Source: Nannocystis punicea (GTDB lineage: Bacteria > Myxococcota_A > Polyangia > Nannocystales > Nannocystaceae). Taken from it: a DNA stretch of 64,000 nt. The notes under the pieces were generated by a model. The model was given only the letters and a program-made list of their open reading frames with translations. It did no database searches and was not told where the DNA came from. Every line of letters starts with the position of its first letter. Position 1 is the stretch's first letter. The stretch lies in NCBI RefSeq assembly GCF_026965555.1, contig NZ_CP114040.1:3534001-3598000 (forward strand), written 5' to 3'. Position numbers and translations under genes: made by a program. This document shows, in pieces, positions 8,970 to 16,728 of the stretch.

Positions 8970-9413
8970 GGATCCTCGCGGACGCGGGCGGCCGGGCGAG
9001 CTTGCGCGGCAACCGGGGCCGCTGGCAACGGTCGGCGTTCACGTCGCGCCAGCGGCGCTTTCGGGGCGGAAGGGCGTCCGCGTCGTAGGTCGCGTATCCG
9101 GCGGGGCCGGCGGGGCCGGTTGAGTTCGCGCACGCGGCTGCAGGCGCAGTGAAACCGGGGCCGGAACGACGCTGTGGCCGGGCGAACCGGGGGCGCGCGC
9201 GGGAAATGATATGCCCGAAGAGACAGGTGCGAGCGGGGGGTCGAGCGCGTGGCGGACGAGGTGCAGGCGTTCGAGCCATGAAGGCGTCGCCGAAGTTCCT
9301 GTCGATCGCGGACCGGTGACGGCGGGCAGGGTCCCGCGAGGTTTCTTGGCGGGGTGATCTTGTCTCTCGAGACATGCTCGATCGGGCATGTCTCGGGAGA
9401 CATGAGGGAGAGA
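8970..9413. other. Intergenic region upstream of cysNC
   Basis: These 444 bases hold no convincing gene. The frames open across them are Arg/Pro-rich and lack ribosome-binding sites. The region should carry the cysNC promoter, and its left part contains a slightly AT-richer stretch around 9195-9215. The right end (9359-9406) is a repeat array listed separately. Confidence 0.5.
9359..9406. repeat. 14-base-period repeat array with a 9-bp stem
   Basis: Cores fall at 9359 (CTTG), 9373 (CATG), 9387 (CATG) and 9401 (CATG). The arms GAGACATGC (9369-9377) and GCATGTCTC (9386-9394) are perfectly complementary around an eight-base loop. The array lies a few bases downstream of the WD40 gene's stop on the minus strand, where it could act as a terminator. 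Confidence 0.75.
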
Positions 9414-10556
9414 TCACGCAGCGTCGAGCGGGATGCAGTCGACCCGGTGGCGATAGACGGCGATGAGGCGGGCGCCGTCCGGGGTGACCAGGAGCCTGCG
9501 CGCGCCGTGGCCGGCGGAGACGACGTCGGGGCCGACGAGCTCGGCGAGCTCGGCGGACTCGAGGTCCCAGCGCTCGATGGTCTCCGCGGCCGTGAAGACG
9601 CGCCGGCCGTCGGGGTGGGCCGCGATCGCGGTGAACAAGGCGTGCGTGGGGCCCGGGAGGTCGGCGACGGGGCGGGCGTGGTCAGGGTCCCAGACGAGGA
9701 GCCCGTTGCGTGGATCGGCGTCGGGGGTGGACATGTAGCGACCGCGCCGCTGGAGCAGCAGGCGGCCGTCGGGGAGAAAGACCGCGGGGGCGTACGTGTG
9801 CGGCAGCGCTGTTTGAGGGACGAGCGAGGGGAGCGAGAAGAGGGTCGGCGAGAGGGGGGATTCGTCGCCGACGAAGGCCGTGAGCCACGCGCCCGAAGGC
9901 GCCAGGGCGAGCCCGGAGACGATGTTTTGGTAGGGGATGGTCAAAACCTCGCCGTCGCCGACGGTGACGTATTCGCCGCCCCCGGGCGAATGGTAGCCGA
10001 GGCAGAGCGACGATTCGAGGTCCCAACAGACGAGGGCCTCGTCGTCGGCGTTGGTGACGAGCCGGGCTCCGTCGGGGGTGACGCAGAGGTGCCGGATCGG
10101 GGCGCGGTGCGCTCGCCAGCCGCCGCACTGCTGCCGGGTGGCGAGGTCCCACAGGGCGACGTTGCCGTCGCGGTGGCCGACGAAGAGCCGCCGGCCGTCG
10201 GGGTGCGCGGCGATCTTGCAAACGGAGGGCGGCGAGGGGACCGCCGGGCCCAGACGCTCGCCGCTGGCCAGATCGACGACGAAGGGCGCTGCGGGCAGCT
10301 CGAACTCCGGGTCGGGGCCCTCGACGCCGAGGACGACGGCGCGGTCGGGGCCGAGCGGGGCGGGAGGCTGGAACTCGGCGGGGTACAGCTCGTCGGCGCC
10401 GCTCATCCACACGACACGGCCGTCGACGAGGTCGAGCAGCGCGAGGGTGGCGAAGTCGAGGAGGACGAGGGCGCGCCGCCCGTCGGGCAGGAGGGTGAAC
10501 GACTCGATCGCGCCGCCGTCGGGATTGATCACCTCGATCGTGGTGGGGCGATTCAT
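9414..10556 (-). CDS. WD40-type beta-propeller protein
   Basis: This 380-residue protein has no obvious signal peptide. It contains repeated blades such as IAAHPDGRRLFVGHRDGNVALWDLATRQQ and HLCVTPDGARLVTNADDEALVCWDLES, with the PDGRR and WDL signatures of WD40 propellers (longer runs are not quoted). Such proteins are scaffolds or sensors. It is the last gene of a four-gene minus-strand run (12248 to 9414), 22 bases after the ExbD/MotB-like gene, so it probably works with that membrane complex. Confidence 0.8.
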   Translation of the reverse strand: MNRPTTIEVINPDGGAIESFTLLPDGRRALVLLDFATLALLDLVDGRVVWMSGADELYPAEFQPPAPLGPDRAVVLGVEGPDPEFELPAAPFVVDLASGERLGPAVPSPPSVCKIAAHPDGRRLFVGHRDGNVALWDLATRQQCGGWRAHRAPIRHLCVTPDGARLVTNADDEALVCWDLESSLCLGYHSPGGGEYVTVGDGEVLTIPYQNIVSGLALAPSGAWLTAFVGDESPLSPTLFSLPSLVPQTALPHTYAPAVFLPDGRLLLQRRGRYMSTPDADPRNGLLVWDPDHARPVADLPGPTHALFTAIAAHPDGRRVFTAAETIERWDLESAELAELVGPDVVSAGHGARRLLVTPDGARLIAVYRHRVDCIPLDAA

Positions 10557-10578
10557 GGGCGGTCGCGAATGCGAGGAG

Positions 10579-11307
10579 TCAATGCGGGCAGGCCAGCGAG
10601 TGGGTGGCCACGCCCTCGCCGTAGATCTTGTGGTCGGGGAAGCGCTCGCGCAGGTGTTCTTCCAACTTGCGGGCGACCCGCCAGGTGGCGCGCTCGTTCT
10701 GCCGCACGATCGTCATGGCGTTGCCGCCGCGAGTGCGGCGCAGGGCGTCGACGAGGCCCGCGCCGCCCTCCGCGAGCCAGTCCTGCAGGTCGGTGGTGGC
10801 GGCGGGGACCGTCCCGCACGGCTTCCACGCGCCGGCGAGCGGCTCGGTGCGGTAGCAGCAATGGTTGACGACCGCGTCGCCGGTGAGCTCGCCGTCGATC
10901 TCGATCTCGAACACCGAGAAGTGATCGAGCAGGCGGGTCAGGACCTCCTGGCGGCGCAGGACCTCGGCGCCGGAGGTGGTCGCGGTCGCGGCGGCCTGCT
11001 CGGCGGCGGTGCGCAGCTGGTCGAGGGCGGCGCGCAGCTCGGTCTGGGCCTCGGTCGCGCGCGCGAGCTCGGCGCGCGCGGCCTCGGCGTCGGCGCTGGC
11101 GTCGGCCTCGGCTTGCCGTAGACGCGCGAGCTCGCCGGGGTCGACCTGCTGCGCGCGCAGCCGCTGCAGCTCGGCCTGCAGGGCCGCGGCGGTGTGCGTG
11201 GAGGCGTCGAGCTGGCCCTCCTGAATGGTGGCGAACACGAACAGGACGACCATGAACACGTCGAGCAAGGGCAGGAGGTCGAGGGCGTGGCGACGGCGAC
11301 GCTTCAC
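10579..11307 (-). CDS. ExbD/TolR/MotB-like membrane protein with coiled coil
   Basis: Translation probably begins at the GTG at 11307, which overlaps the TGA of the upstream ExbB/MotA-like gene. The 242-residue product opens with a basic tract and one membrane helix, LLPLLDVFMVVLFVFATIQEG. Its Asp matches the proton-carrying Asp of ExbD/TolR. A long Ala/Glu/Arg-rich coiled coil follows (about residues 35-110), then a Cys-containing periplasmic domain unlike the usual ExbD domain. With its upstream neighbour it likely forms a proton-driven stator or energy-transducing complex. Which outer component it drives is unknown. Confidence 0.75.
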   Translation of the reverse strand: MKRRRRHALDLLPLLDVFMVVLFVFATIQEGQLDASTHTAAALQAELQRLRAQQVDPGELARLRQAEADASADAEAARAELARATEAQTELRAALDQLRTAAEQAAATATTSGAEVLRRQEVLTRLLDHFSVFEIEIDGELTGDAVVNHCCYRTEPLAGAWKPCGTVPAATTDLQDWLAEGGAGLVDALRRTRGGNAMTIVRQNERATWRVARKLEEHLRERFPDHKIYGEGVATHSLACPH

Positions 11308-11870
11308 GGCCCGGACCCCTCGGGCCTGTGCTCGAGGCCTTCGAGCAGGGCCTCGCGGACGTGCTGGGAGGCGCGCTCCAGCAGGCTCTCGCACGCGCCG
11401 GCGACCAGCGACAGGGCGATCGCGCCGATGAGGCCCCAGAAGGTGGTCCCGAGGGCCATCGGCAGGCGCGCGCGGAAGCCCTCGAGGTCGGTCGGATCGG
11501 CGCTGACCAGCGCGAACACGGTGCCGAGGATCCCGAGGTGCACCGACAGCTGGGCGAATCGCTCGACCCAGCCGATCCGCTCGCCGAGGCGGATCAGGGT
11601 GCGCGCCGCGGGCTCGACCTGCTGGCCGCTGAGGAGGCGGGCGAGCTCCTCGAACGACAGGTCGACCACGGGGGCCGACTCGAGGCGGCGGCGGATCGGG
11701 TGATTCTCGGCCAGCTGGGCGCCGATCTTGCGCAGGACGATGAGTCCGCCGGCGAGGACGTCGCGCTGGCGGGCCGCGCCGCGCAGCCAGCCGAGGGAGA
11801 GGCCGGTCATGGCCAGCGCCGCGGCGAGGACGACGATGCTGAGCGGGTCGAACAGCGCCTGCCAGAACAC
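11304..11870 (-). CDS. MotA/TolQ/ExbB-family proton channel subunit
   Basis: The gene encodes 188 residues from a GTG at 11870, three bases after the upstream gene's TAG. The family pattern is visible as an N-terminal membrane helix (about residues 8-30), a cytoplasmic helical stretch, and two C-terminal helices. These carry the conserved small-residue motifs VERFAQLSVHLGILGTVFAL and LGTTFWGLIGAIALSLVAG, which line the proton channel in ExbB/TolQ. The gene is overlapped by the ExbD-like gene downstream, as expected for a two-part channel. Confidence 0.83.
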   Translation of the reverse strand: MFWQALFDPLSIVVLAAALAMTGLSLGWLRGAARQRDVLAGGLIVLRKIGAQLAENHPIRRRLESAPVVDLSFEELARLLSGQQVEPAARTLIRLGERIGWVERFAQLSVHLGILGTVFALVSADPTDLEGFRARLPMALGTTFWGLIGAIALSLVAGACESLLERASQHVREALLEGLEHRPEGSGP

Positions 11871-11873
11871 GCG

Positions 11874-12248
11874 CTACTCCGATACGACCTGGGCCTTGAT
11901 GCCGCGGCCCTGCAGGCAGGTGCGCAGGCCCTCGACGGCCCGCTGCGCCCCGGCGGTGGCCTCGATCTCGACGGCGGTGCCGGGGGCCTGCTCGGCGCAC
12001 CATGTGTCGCAGGCCTGCAGCGGGCCCCTGCCGTCGAGGCGGCACTGCTCGCCCTGGACGACGACGCGGACCCTGGCGTCCGCCTGTGCCGTCGGCTTCG
12101 CGGTCTCGGCCGCGGTCTGCTTGCGAATGGCATTTGCAGACAACCCGAGGCCGACGAGGCAGCCGTTGAGGTAGGCGGCGACGAGGCCGACCAGGGCCGT
12201 CAGTAATGCGAGGAAACCGACGCGGCTTGGACGAGGACGGTCGCTCAC
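11874..12248 (-). CDS. Small membrane-anchored protein, possibly a degenerate ExbD-like subunit
   Basis: The gene encodes 124 residues from a GTG at 12248. There is one N-terminal membrane helix (about residues 10-35), a short linker, and an exposed domain (about 58-124) with three Cys residues. The alternation VRVVVQGEQCRL, VEIEATAG, GLRTCLQGRGIKAQVV resembles the small alpha/beta domain of ExbD/TolR, but no channel Asp is evident in the helix. It is the first gene of the operon with the ExbB-like, ExbD-like and WD40 genes. Assignment to the ExbD superfamily is only an inference. Confidence 0.65.
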   Translation of the reverse strand: MSDRPRPSRVGFLALLTALVGLVAAYLNGCLVGLGLSANAIRKQTAAETAKPTAQADARVRVVVQGEQCRLDGRGPLQACDTWCAEQAPGTAVEIEATAGAQRAVEGLRTCLQGRGIKAQVVSE

Positions 12249-12486
12249 TGCTGCGACGATGACCTACCCGGTGGCGCCGCGCAACCACGTGGGTGGGTTT
12301 GGGACGACCAGGCTCGGCCATCGGCGTCGCTTCGTGGCGGCGCTGCGAGGCCTCGGGGGCTCGTGGCTGCAGCCCGGGGCGACCTGCGCGGACGAGCCCC
12401 CGTGCGAGCGCCTACGCAGGCGAACGCGGCCGCGAGGGCGCTTGCGGCTGGGATCTCCGCCAGAGTGCGCCATCGGGGGTGAGCGC

Positions 12487-12785
12487 ATGTGGTGTGACTA
12501 CATTCGTGCCTCGGCGGGCCTGCTGGCGCTGGCGGCCTGCGGCGACAGCGGCGGCCGCGGCGACGGCGGTTCGGCGGCGACCGTGACGATCACCTCGACG
12601 GGGCGCCGGTGGCCCGGAACACGTTTACCAAGGTCGGGGCGTCGGAGTGGGAGGTCGCGCGCGTGCCGGCCGACGACGGCGTCCACGTGCTCACCGGCGA
12701 CCAGCCGTTCGGGGTGATCGACGAATACGACTCGTACGCGTACCCGGGCGGGCTCGACCAGAAGCAGCTCGACCCGCAGGGGTAG
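12487..12785 (+). pseudogene. Internally deleted and frameshifted IgGFc-binding-like lipoprotein
   Basis: An ATG at 12487 starts a good lipoprotein signal, MWCDYIRASAGLLALAAC, followed by a Gly/Asp/Thr linker. Near 12600 this frame turns into Arg/Ser-rich nonsense, while another frame opens that reads DGAPVARNTFTKVGASEWEV and ends in FGVIDEYDSYAYPGGLDQKQ before TAG at 12783-12785. The YDSYAYPGGLD ending is what I know from the C-terminus of large myxobacterial IgGFc-binding-domain lipoproteins. The simplest reading is that a gene of several hundred codons lost its middle and was left out of frame. Confidence 0.7.
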
Positions 12786-12789
12786 GCGT

Positions 12790-12843
12790 GCAGGACATGT
12801 CCTGCGGGACATGTTTTCTCAGGCATGTCCCGCAGGACATGCC
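12790..12843. repeat. 14-base-period repeat array with a 14-bp perfect stem
   Basis: CATG cores fall at 12796, 12810, 12824 and 12838. The arms at 12800-12813 and 12824-12837 are perfectly complementary over 14 bases around a ten-base loop, and 12790-12805 is a perfect 16-base palindrome. The array sits just after the stop of the broken lipoprotein gene and 15 bases after the cysD stop on the other strand, so it separates two convergent units. Confidence 0.85.
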
Positions 12844-12857
12844 CGGAGGGGCAGGGC

Positions 12858-13763
12858 CTAGAAATAGCCCTCTTTCTTCTTCTGCTCCATGCTGCCGGCC
12901 TCGTCGTAGTCGATGAGGCGGCCCTGGCGCTCGGAGTGGGTGGCGACCAGCATCTCTTCGATGATCTCGGGGACGGTGGCGGCGGGGCTCTCGATGGCGC
13001 CGGTCAGCGGGTAGCAGCCGAGGGTGCGGAAGCGGACCTTGCGGAGCGTGGGGACCTCGCCCGGGAGCAGGCGCATGCGGTCGTCGTCGACGGCGATCAG
13101 CGCTCCGTTGCGCTCGATGCAGGGCCGCTCGGTGGCGAAGTAGAGCGGGGTCAGCGGGATCTGCTCGAGGTGGATGTACAGCCACACGTCGAGCTCGGTC
13201 CAGTTCGACAGCGGGAACACGCGGATGCTCTCGCCCGGGTTGACCTTGCCGTTGTACGTGTCCCACAGCTCGGGCCGCTGGTTCTTCGGGTCCCACTGCA
13301 TCTGCTTGTTGCGGAACGAGTAGACCCGCTCCTTGGCGCGCGCCTTCTCCTCGTCGCGGCGGGCCCCGCCGAAGGCCGCGTCGTAGCCGCCCTGGCGCAG
13401 CGCCTTGACCAGCGCCTGCGTCTGCATGGCGGCGCTGTACTTCGGGGTCGGCGTGTCGAACGGGTTGATGCCCTCGGCCAGCGCCTCCTCGTTGGTGTAG
13501 ACGATCAGGTCCATGCCGTGGGTCCGGGCGAACCAATCGCGGTACTCGAGCAATTCGCGGAAGTCCCAGGTGGTGTTGATGTGCAGCAGCGGGAACGGCA
13601 GCGGCGCCGGGTGGAACGCCTTGCGCGCGACGTGCAGCATGCAGGCGGAGTCCTTGCCGCCGCTGAACAGGAGGACCGGCCGCTCGAACTCGGCCGCGAC
13701 CTCGCGGATGATGTGAATGCTCTCGGCCTCGAGCTGGCGCAGGTGGGTCAGCGTTTGCGACAT
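12858..13763 (-). CDS. cysD: Sulfate adenylyltransferase small (catalytic) subunit
   Basis: CysD makes adenosine 5'-phosphosulfate from ATP and sulfate, driven by the CysN GTPase. The 301-residue length is normal for the family. The PP-loop SGGKDS (34-39), the RRDEEKARAKERVYSFR region, and the conserved ESIRVFPLSNWTELDVW and LGCYPLTGAIES blocks are all present. Translation starts at the ATG at 13763, 12 bases after the oxidase gene's stop, so the two may be co-transcribed. The GTPase/kinase partner cysNC is encoded downstream but not adjacent. Confidence 0.94.
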   Translation of the reverse strand: MSQTLTHLRQLEAESIHIIREVAAEFERPVLLFSGGKDSACMLHVARKAFHPAPLPFPLLHINTTWDFRELLEYRDWFARTHGMDLIVYTNEEALAEGINPFDTPTPKYSAAMQTQALVKALRQGGYDAAFGGARRDEEKARAKERVYSFRNKQMQWDPKNQRPELWDTYNGKVNPGESIRVFPLSNWTELDVWLYIHLEQIPLTPLYFATERPCIERNGALIAVDDDRMRLLPGEVPTLRKVRFRTLGCYPLTGAIESPAATVPEIIEEMLVATHSERQGRLIDYDEAGSMEQKKKEGYF

Positions 13764-13775
13764 AGGTCTTAAAGG

Positions 13776-14753
13776 TCAGGTCGGAAAGAGCAGGTGGGCG
13801 GCCGCCTCGGCGCAGCCCCAGGACAGGGTGACGCCGGCGCCGCCGTGGCCGTAATTGTGGACCACTCGGCCGCCGGCCCGCGTTTCGGCCTCGAGGCGGA
13901 CGGTGGGGCGAGCAGGGCGGAGGCCGACGGCGACCGACAGGACCTCGGCGCCGGCCAGCGCGGGCTCGAGGCGGGCGCAGCGGGCGATGATGCGGGGCGT
14001 CAAGGCGGGGTCGGGCGTGGTGTCCTCCTCGCGCTCGTCGGCGGTCCCGCCGAGGACGACGTCGTGGCTGCGCGGGACGACATAAGTGATCCCGCTGCCG
14101 CTGTGCTCGTCGATCCACACGCGAGAAATGCCGGGGTTACGCACCCTCACGATCTGGCCCCGCACTGCGTACATCGACGGATCGGGGACGAGCTCGCGAG
14201 CGCCGAGGCCGGTGCAATCGACGACGAGCGGACAGTCGCCCACGGCCTCGTCGAGGCTCGCGTAGGCGTGGACGGTCAATTCGCCGCCGGCCGCCTCGAC
14301 CTGGCGCATGAGCCAGGGCAGGTAGACCGAGGTCTCGATCACGAAGGAGGTGAATCGGTGGCCCGCGCCGTAGCCGGGCGGGAGGTCGGCCGCGGGCACG
14401 AATTCGAAGTCGGGCAGGTCGCTGGCCCAGGCGGGCGGCGGGGCCTCGTGCGGGAACACCTCGACGGTCTCGCGGCGCAGGACGCCGGCCTCGGGGGCGC
14501 TGCGCGTCAGCTCGGCGAAGCGCGCGTAGCTGACGCGGGCCCACGGTGCCACCATCGCCTCGGGATAGGCGCGATAGGGGTACCAGAAGGCCGCGGCGAC
14601 GGCGGAGGTGGTGCCGGCGACGTAGGCCCGGGCGGCCACGCGGACGCGCTTGCCGGCCCGCAGCAGACAAAGCGCGGCGGTCAGGCCCGCGACGCCGCCG
14701 CCGAGCACGAGGACCTCGGGGGCGGTGGATTGCGCGCTGGGGCGGGCGGCCAT
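13776..14753 (-). CDS. D-amino-acid oxidase-like FAD flavoenzyme
   Basis: The gene encodes 325 residues, close to the usual length of D-amino-acid oxidases. The FAD-binding motif VLVLGGGVAGLTAALCLL lies at about residues 14-31. The substrate-domain signatures VDCTGLGAREL and the C-terminal VVHNYGHGGAGVTLSWG, which contacts the flavin in this family, are intact. I chose the ATG at 14753 because it sits just before the dinucleotide fold. The much longer upstream open frame is Arg-rich. It should oxidatively deaminate D-amino acids; the exact substrate (D-Asp or neutral) cannot be read from the sequence. Confidence 0.85.
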   Translation of the reverse strand: MAARPSAQSTAPEVLVLGGGVAGLTAALCLLRAGKRVRVAARAYVAGTTSAVAAAFWYPYRAYPEAMVAPWARVSYARFAELTRSAPEAGVLRRETVEVFPHEAPPPAWASDLPDFEFVPAADLPPGYGAGHRFTSFVIETSVYLPWLMRQVEAAGGELTVHAYASLDEAVGDCPLVVDCTGLGARELVPDPSMYAVRGQIVRVRNPGISRVWIDEHSGSGITYVVPRSHDVVLGGTADEREEDTTPDPALTPRIIARCARLEPALAGAEVLSVAVGLRPARPTVRLEAETRAGGRVVHNYGHGGAGVTLSWGCAEAAAHLLFPT

Positions 14754-14933
14754 GCGGGCGATGAATGTAGCCGACGGGCGCGACTGCGGGCAGTGGCGTG
14801 CGGGGTGCGTCAGGCCGCGGCGTGATTCTGCATGCGCAGCGTCACGTGTCCGCGCCCGGCGGTGGGGGCTCGGGGCCGCCGCCCGGGCGTCCGCGAGCGC
14901 AGATTCTCTGCTGCCGCCCGTCGAAATTAGCGC

Positions 14934-14961
14934 TTGAAGCCCGGGGGAGGGATTGCCTAGG
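14934..14961 (+). promoter_or_regulatory. Promoter of the first metalloprotease-like gene, shared with its paralogue
   Basis: TTGAAG (14934-14939) and CCTAGG (14956-14961) are 16 bases apart. They lie within the conserved pattern GCTTGAAG ... GGATTGCCTA that is repeated before the paralogous gene at 16729. Conservation between the two upstream regions is higher than in the flanks, which supports a functional sigma-70-type promoter. Confidence 0.55.
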
Positions 14962-14981
14962 GTGGAACTTGGACAAACCCC

Positions 14982-16400
14982 ATGATCCTGCCGTTCGCCG
15001 TCCTTCGATCGCACCCCGGGGCACTCTGCATCGGGGTGTGCCTGTTGAGTTCGAGCGCGGTCGCCGCTCCTTTCGTGCAGCCGCCCGCTGCGCCGGGAGC
15101 GCCGGAGCCGCAGGCGTGGCGGGCAGCTCCGATGATTCCGCCGGCCCAGCAGGGGCTCGACCTGACCGACCGAGTGCGGGCGAGCGAGGCGGGGCACGCC
15201 CAGGCCAACGTGTTCTTCCTGAATTACGACGGCGTGACCCTGAACCAGGGCGGGCAGGACAATTCGGCCACCAACACGACGGTGTTCAACGAGTTCGCGA
15301 CCACGTATCAGCCGTACGGGGCCGGCAACAAGCGCGCCGCGTCGCTGCAGGCGGTCAAGGCCGACTGGGCCCCGTACGACGTGACGATCACCGACGTGCG
15401 GCCGAACGGCGGGCTCTACACGATGTGCGTCAATTCGCCGACGAACATCTTCGGCGGCGGAGTGCTCGGGGTGGCGCCGCTCGATTGCAACGACAACATG
15501 GCGGCCAACATCGTGCTGGCGTTCCACAGCGCCAATGACGAGTTCTCGGCGGCGACCCAGGCGACGACGATGAGCCAGGAGATCGCCCACGCGTACGGGC
15601 TCGAGCACGTCAATCAGCCGAACGACATCATGAACCCGTACAACGCGGGCGGCGATCCGAGCTTCCTCGATCAGTGCCTGAACCTCGACGGCGGCGGCAA
15701 CCCGATCCAGTGCGGGGCGCAGCACAGCCAGTTCTGCGGCAACAACCAGCAGAACTCGCACCAGGAGCTGCTGTGGCTGTTCGGCACCGCGACGCCGGAC
15801 CCGACGCCGCCGACCGTGGCGATCACGAACCCGAAGAACGGCGACCAGTTCCCGGCGCCGGCGACGATCACGATCGTCGCCGAGGCGAGCGACAACATCG
15901 GGGTCGCCGAGGTCAATCTGTACATCGACGGCATGAATCAAGGCGCGCCCGATTCGACGCCGCCGTATCAGTGGTCCGACGCGACGTTCCCCGAGGGCAC
16001 CTATTGCGTGGCGGCGCAGGCGATCGACGACGAGCCCAATACGGCGATGTCGCCGGAGGTCTGCTTCACGGTGGTGAAGCAGAATGAGGGCACCACCGGG
16101 CCGTCGAGCACGAGCACCAGCGGTGAGCCGCCCGATCCGACTACCGGGGACCTCCCGACCACCGGCGGCGAGACCGGCAATCTCGAGACCGGTGAGCCCG
16201 AACCGGAGCCGGAGGAGGACGACAGCGGGAACGGCGACGAGGGCGGGGTCGGGTTCTCCGACTCGGCCGCGCTGCCGCCCGGGTTCGGCCAGGACGGCGG
16301 CGACGAGGGCTGCGGCTGCGCCCAGCCGGCTCGACCGGGCGCCGCGGGCCTGGGGGTGCTGGTGGCGCTGGGGCTGCTGCGGCGGCGCCGGCGCGGCTGA
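14982..16400 (+). CDS. Secreted metalloprotease-like protein with Ig-like and MYXO-CTERM-type tail, copy 1
   Basis: The product has 472 residues. A signal peptide (to about residue 28) is followed by a protease-like domain with the zinc-site pattern QEIAHAYGLEH (199-209) and a Met-turn-like DIMNP. In this pattern the first His of the normal HExxHxxGxxH is Gln. An Ig-like domain follows (about residues 270-365), then a Thr/Gly/Pro/Glu-rich linker. The C-terminus has a GCGC motif, a membrane segment and an Arg run, as in MYXO-CTERM sorting signals. The paralogue at 16729 has the same order and the same substitution. Whether it still binds zinc or cleaves peptides is uncertain. Confidence 0.83.
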   Translation: MILPFAVLRSHPGALCIGVCLLSSSAVAAPFVQPPAAPGAPEPQAWRAAPMIPPAQQGLDLTDRVRASEAGHAQANVFFLNYDGVTLNQGGQDNSATNTTVFNEFATTYQPYGAGNKRAASLQAVKADWAPYDVTITDVRPNGGLYTMCVNSPTNIFGGGVLGVAPLDCNDNMAANIVLAFHSANDEFSAATQATTMSQEIAHAYGLEHVNQPNDIMNPYNAGGDPSFLDQCLNLDGGGNPIQCGAQHSQFCGNNQQNSHQELLWLFGTATPDPTPPTVAITNPKNGDQFPAPATITIVAEASDNIGVAEVNLYIDGMNQGAPDSTPPYQWSDATFPEGTYCVAAQAIDDEPNTAMSPEVCFTVVKQNEGTTGPSSTSTSGEPPDPTTGDLPTTGGETGNLETGEPEPEPEEDDSGNGDEGGVGFSDSAALPPGFGQDGGDEGCGCAQPARPGAAGLGVLVALGLLRRRRRG

Positions 16401-16674
16401 GGGGGGCGAGGGCTCAGGGGTCGAGGCCCGCCGCGCCAGGGGTGCGGTGGGTTTTCTCGCGCCTGCAGATCGCGTGAAGTGCGCAGTGAACGTTGTCAAC
16501 GCGTGCACGGCGCGTAGACTGTGCGGAGAATGCTTGGCGCGGCGAGCGCTGCGCAAGAATTTGCGCAGGCTCACACCGCAGGCCCAATTCCCTCCAAGAC
16601 GGCTCGGGGACCCGCGGAGCGCCGGCGGAATGTCCGCACCGCACGAATGGTCGTTGTGCGGGCGAAAATAAGGC
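16401..16674. other. Intergenic region between the two metalloprotease-like genes
   Basis: I see no convincing gene here. A short inverted repeat, TGCGCAA (16550-16556) and TTGCGCA (16561-16567), with a four-base loop could end the upstream transcript or bind a regulator. The promoter of the next gene begins at its right end. Confidence 0.45.
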
Positions 16675-16702
16675 TTGAAGGCGGTGGCATGGATTGCCTA
16701 TT
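16675..16702 (+). promoter_or_regulatory. Promoter of the second metalloprotease-like gene
   Basis: TTGAAG (16675-16680) and CCTATT (16697-16702) are separated by 16 bases, the same spacing as before the first copy. The surrounding GCTTGAAG and GGATTGCCTA are identical in both. An apparent in-frame ATG at 16675 is just the promoter read as codons. Confidence 0.55.
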
Positions 16703-16728
16703 GGGAATGTCGTACCGGAGTGAGGCAC

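Noticed and set aside
9039..9403. Small minus-strand genes upstream of cysNC
   Set aside because: The translations are Arg/Pro-rich and lack any start signal or recognisable pattern.
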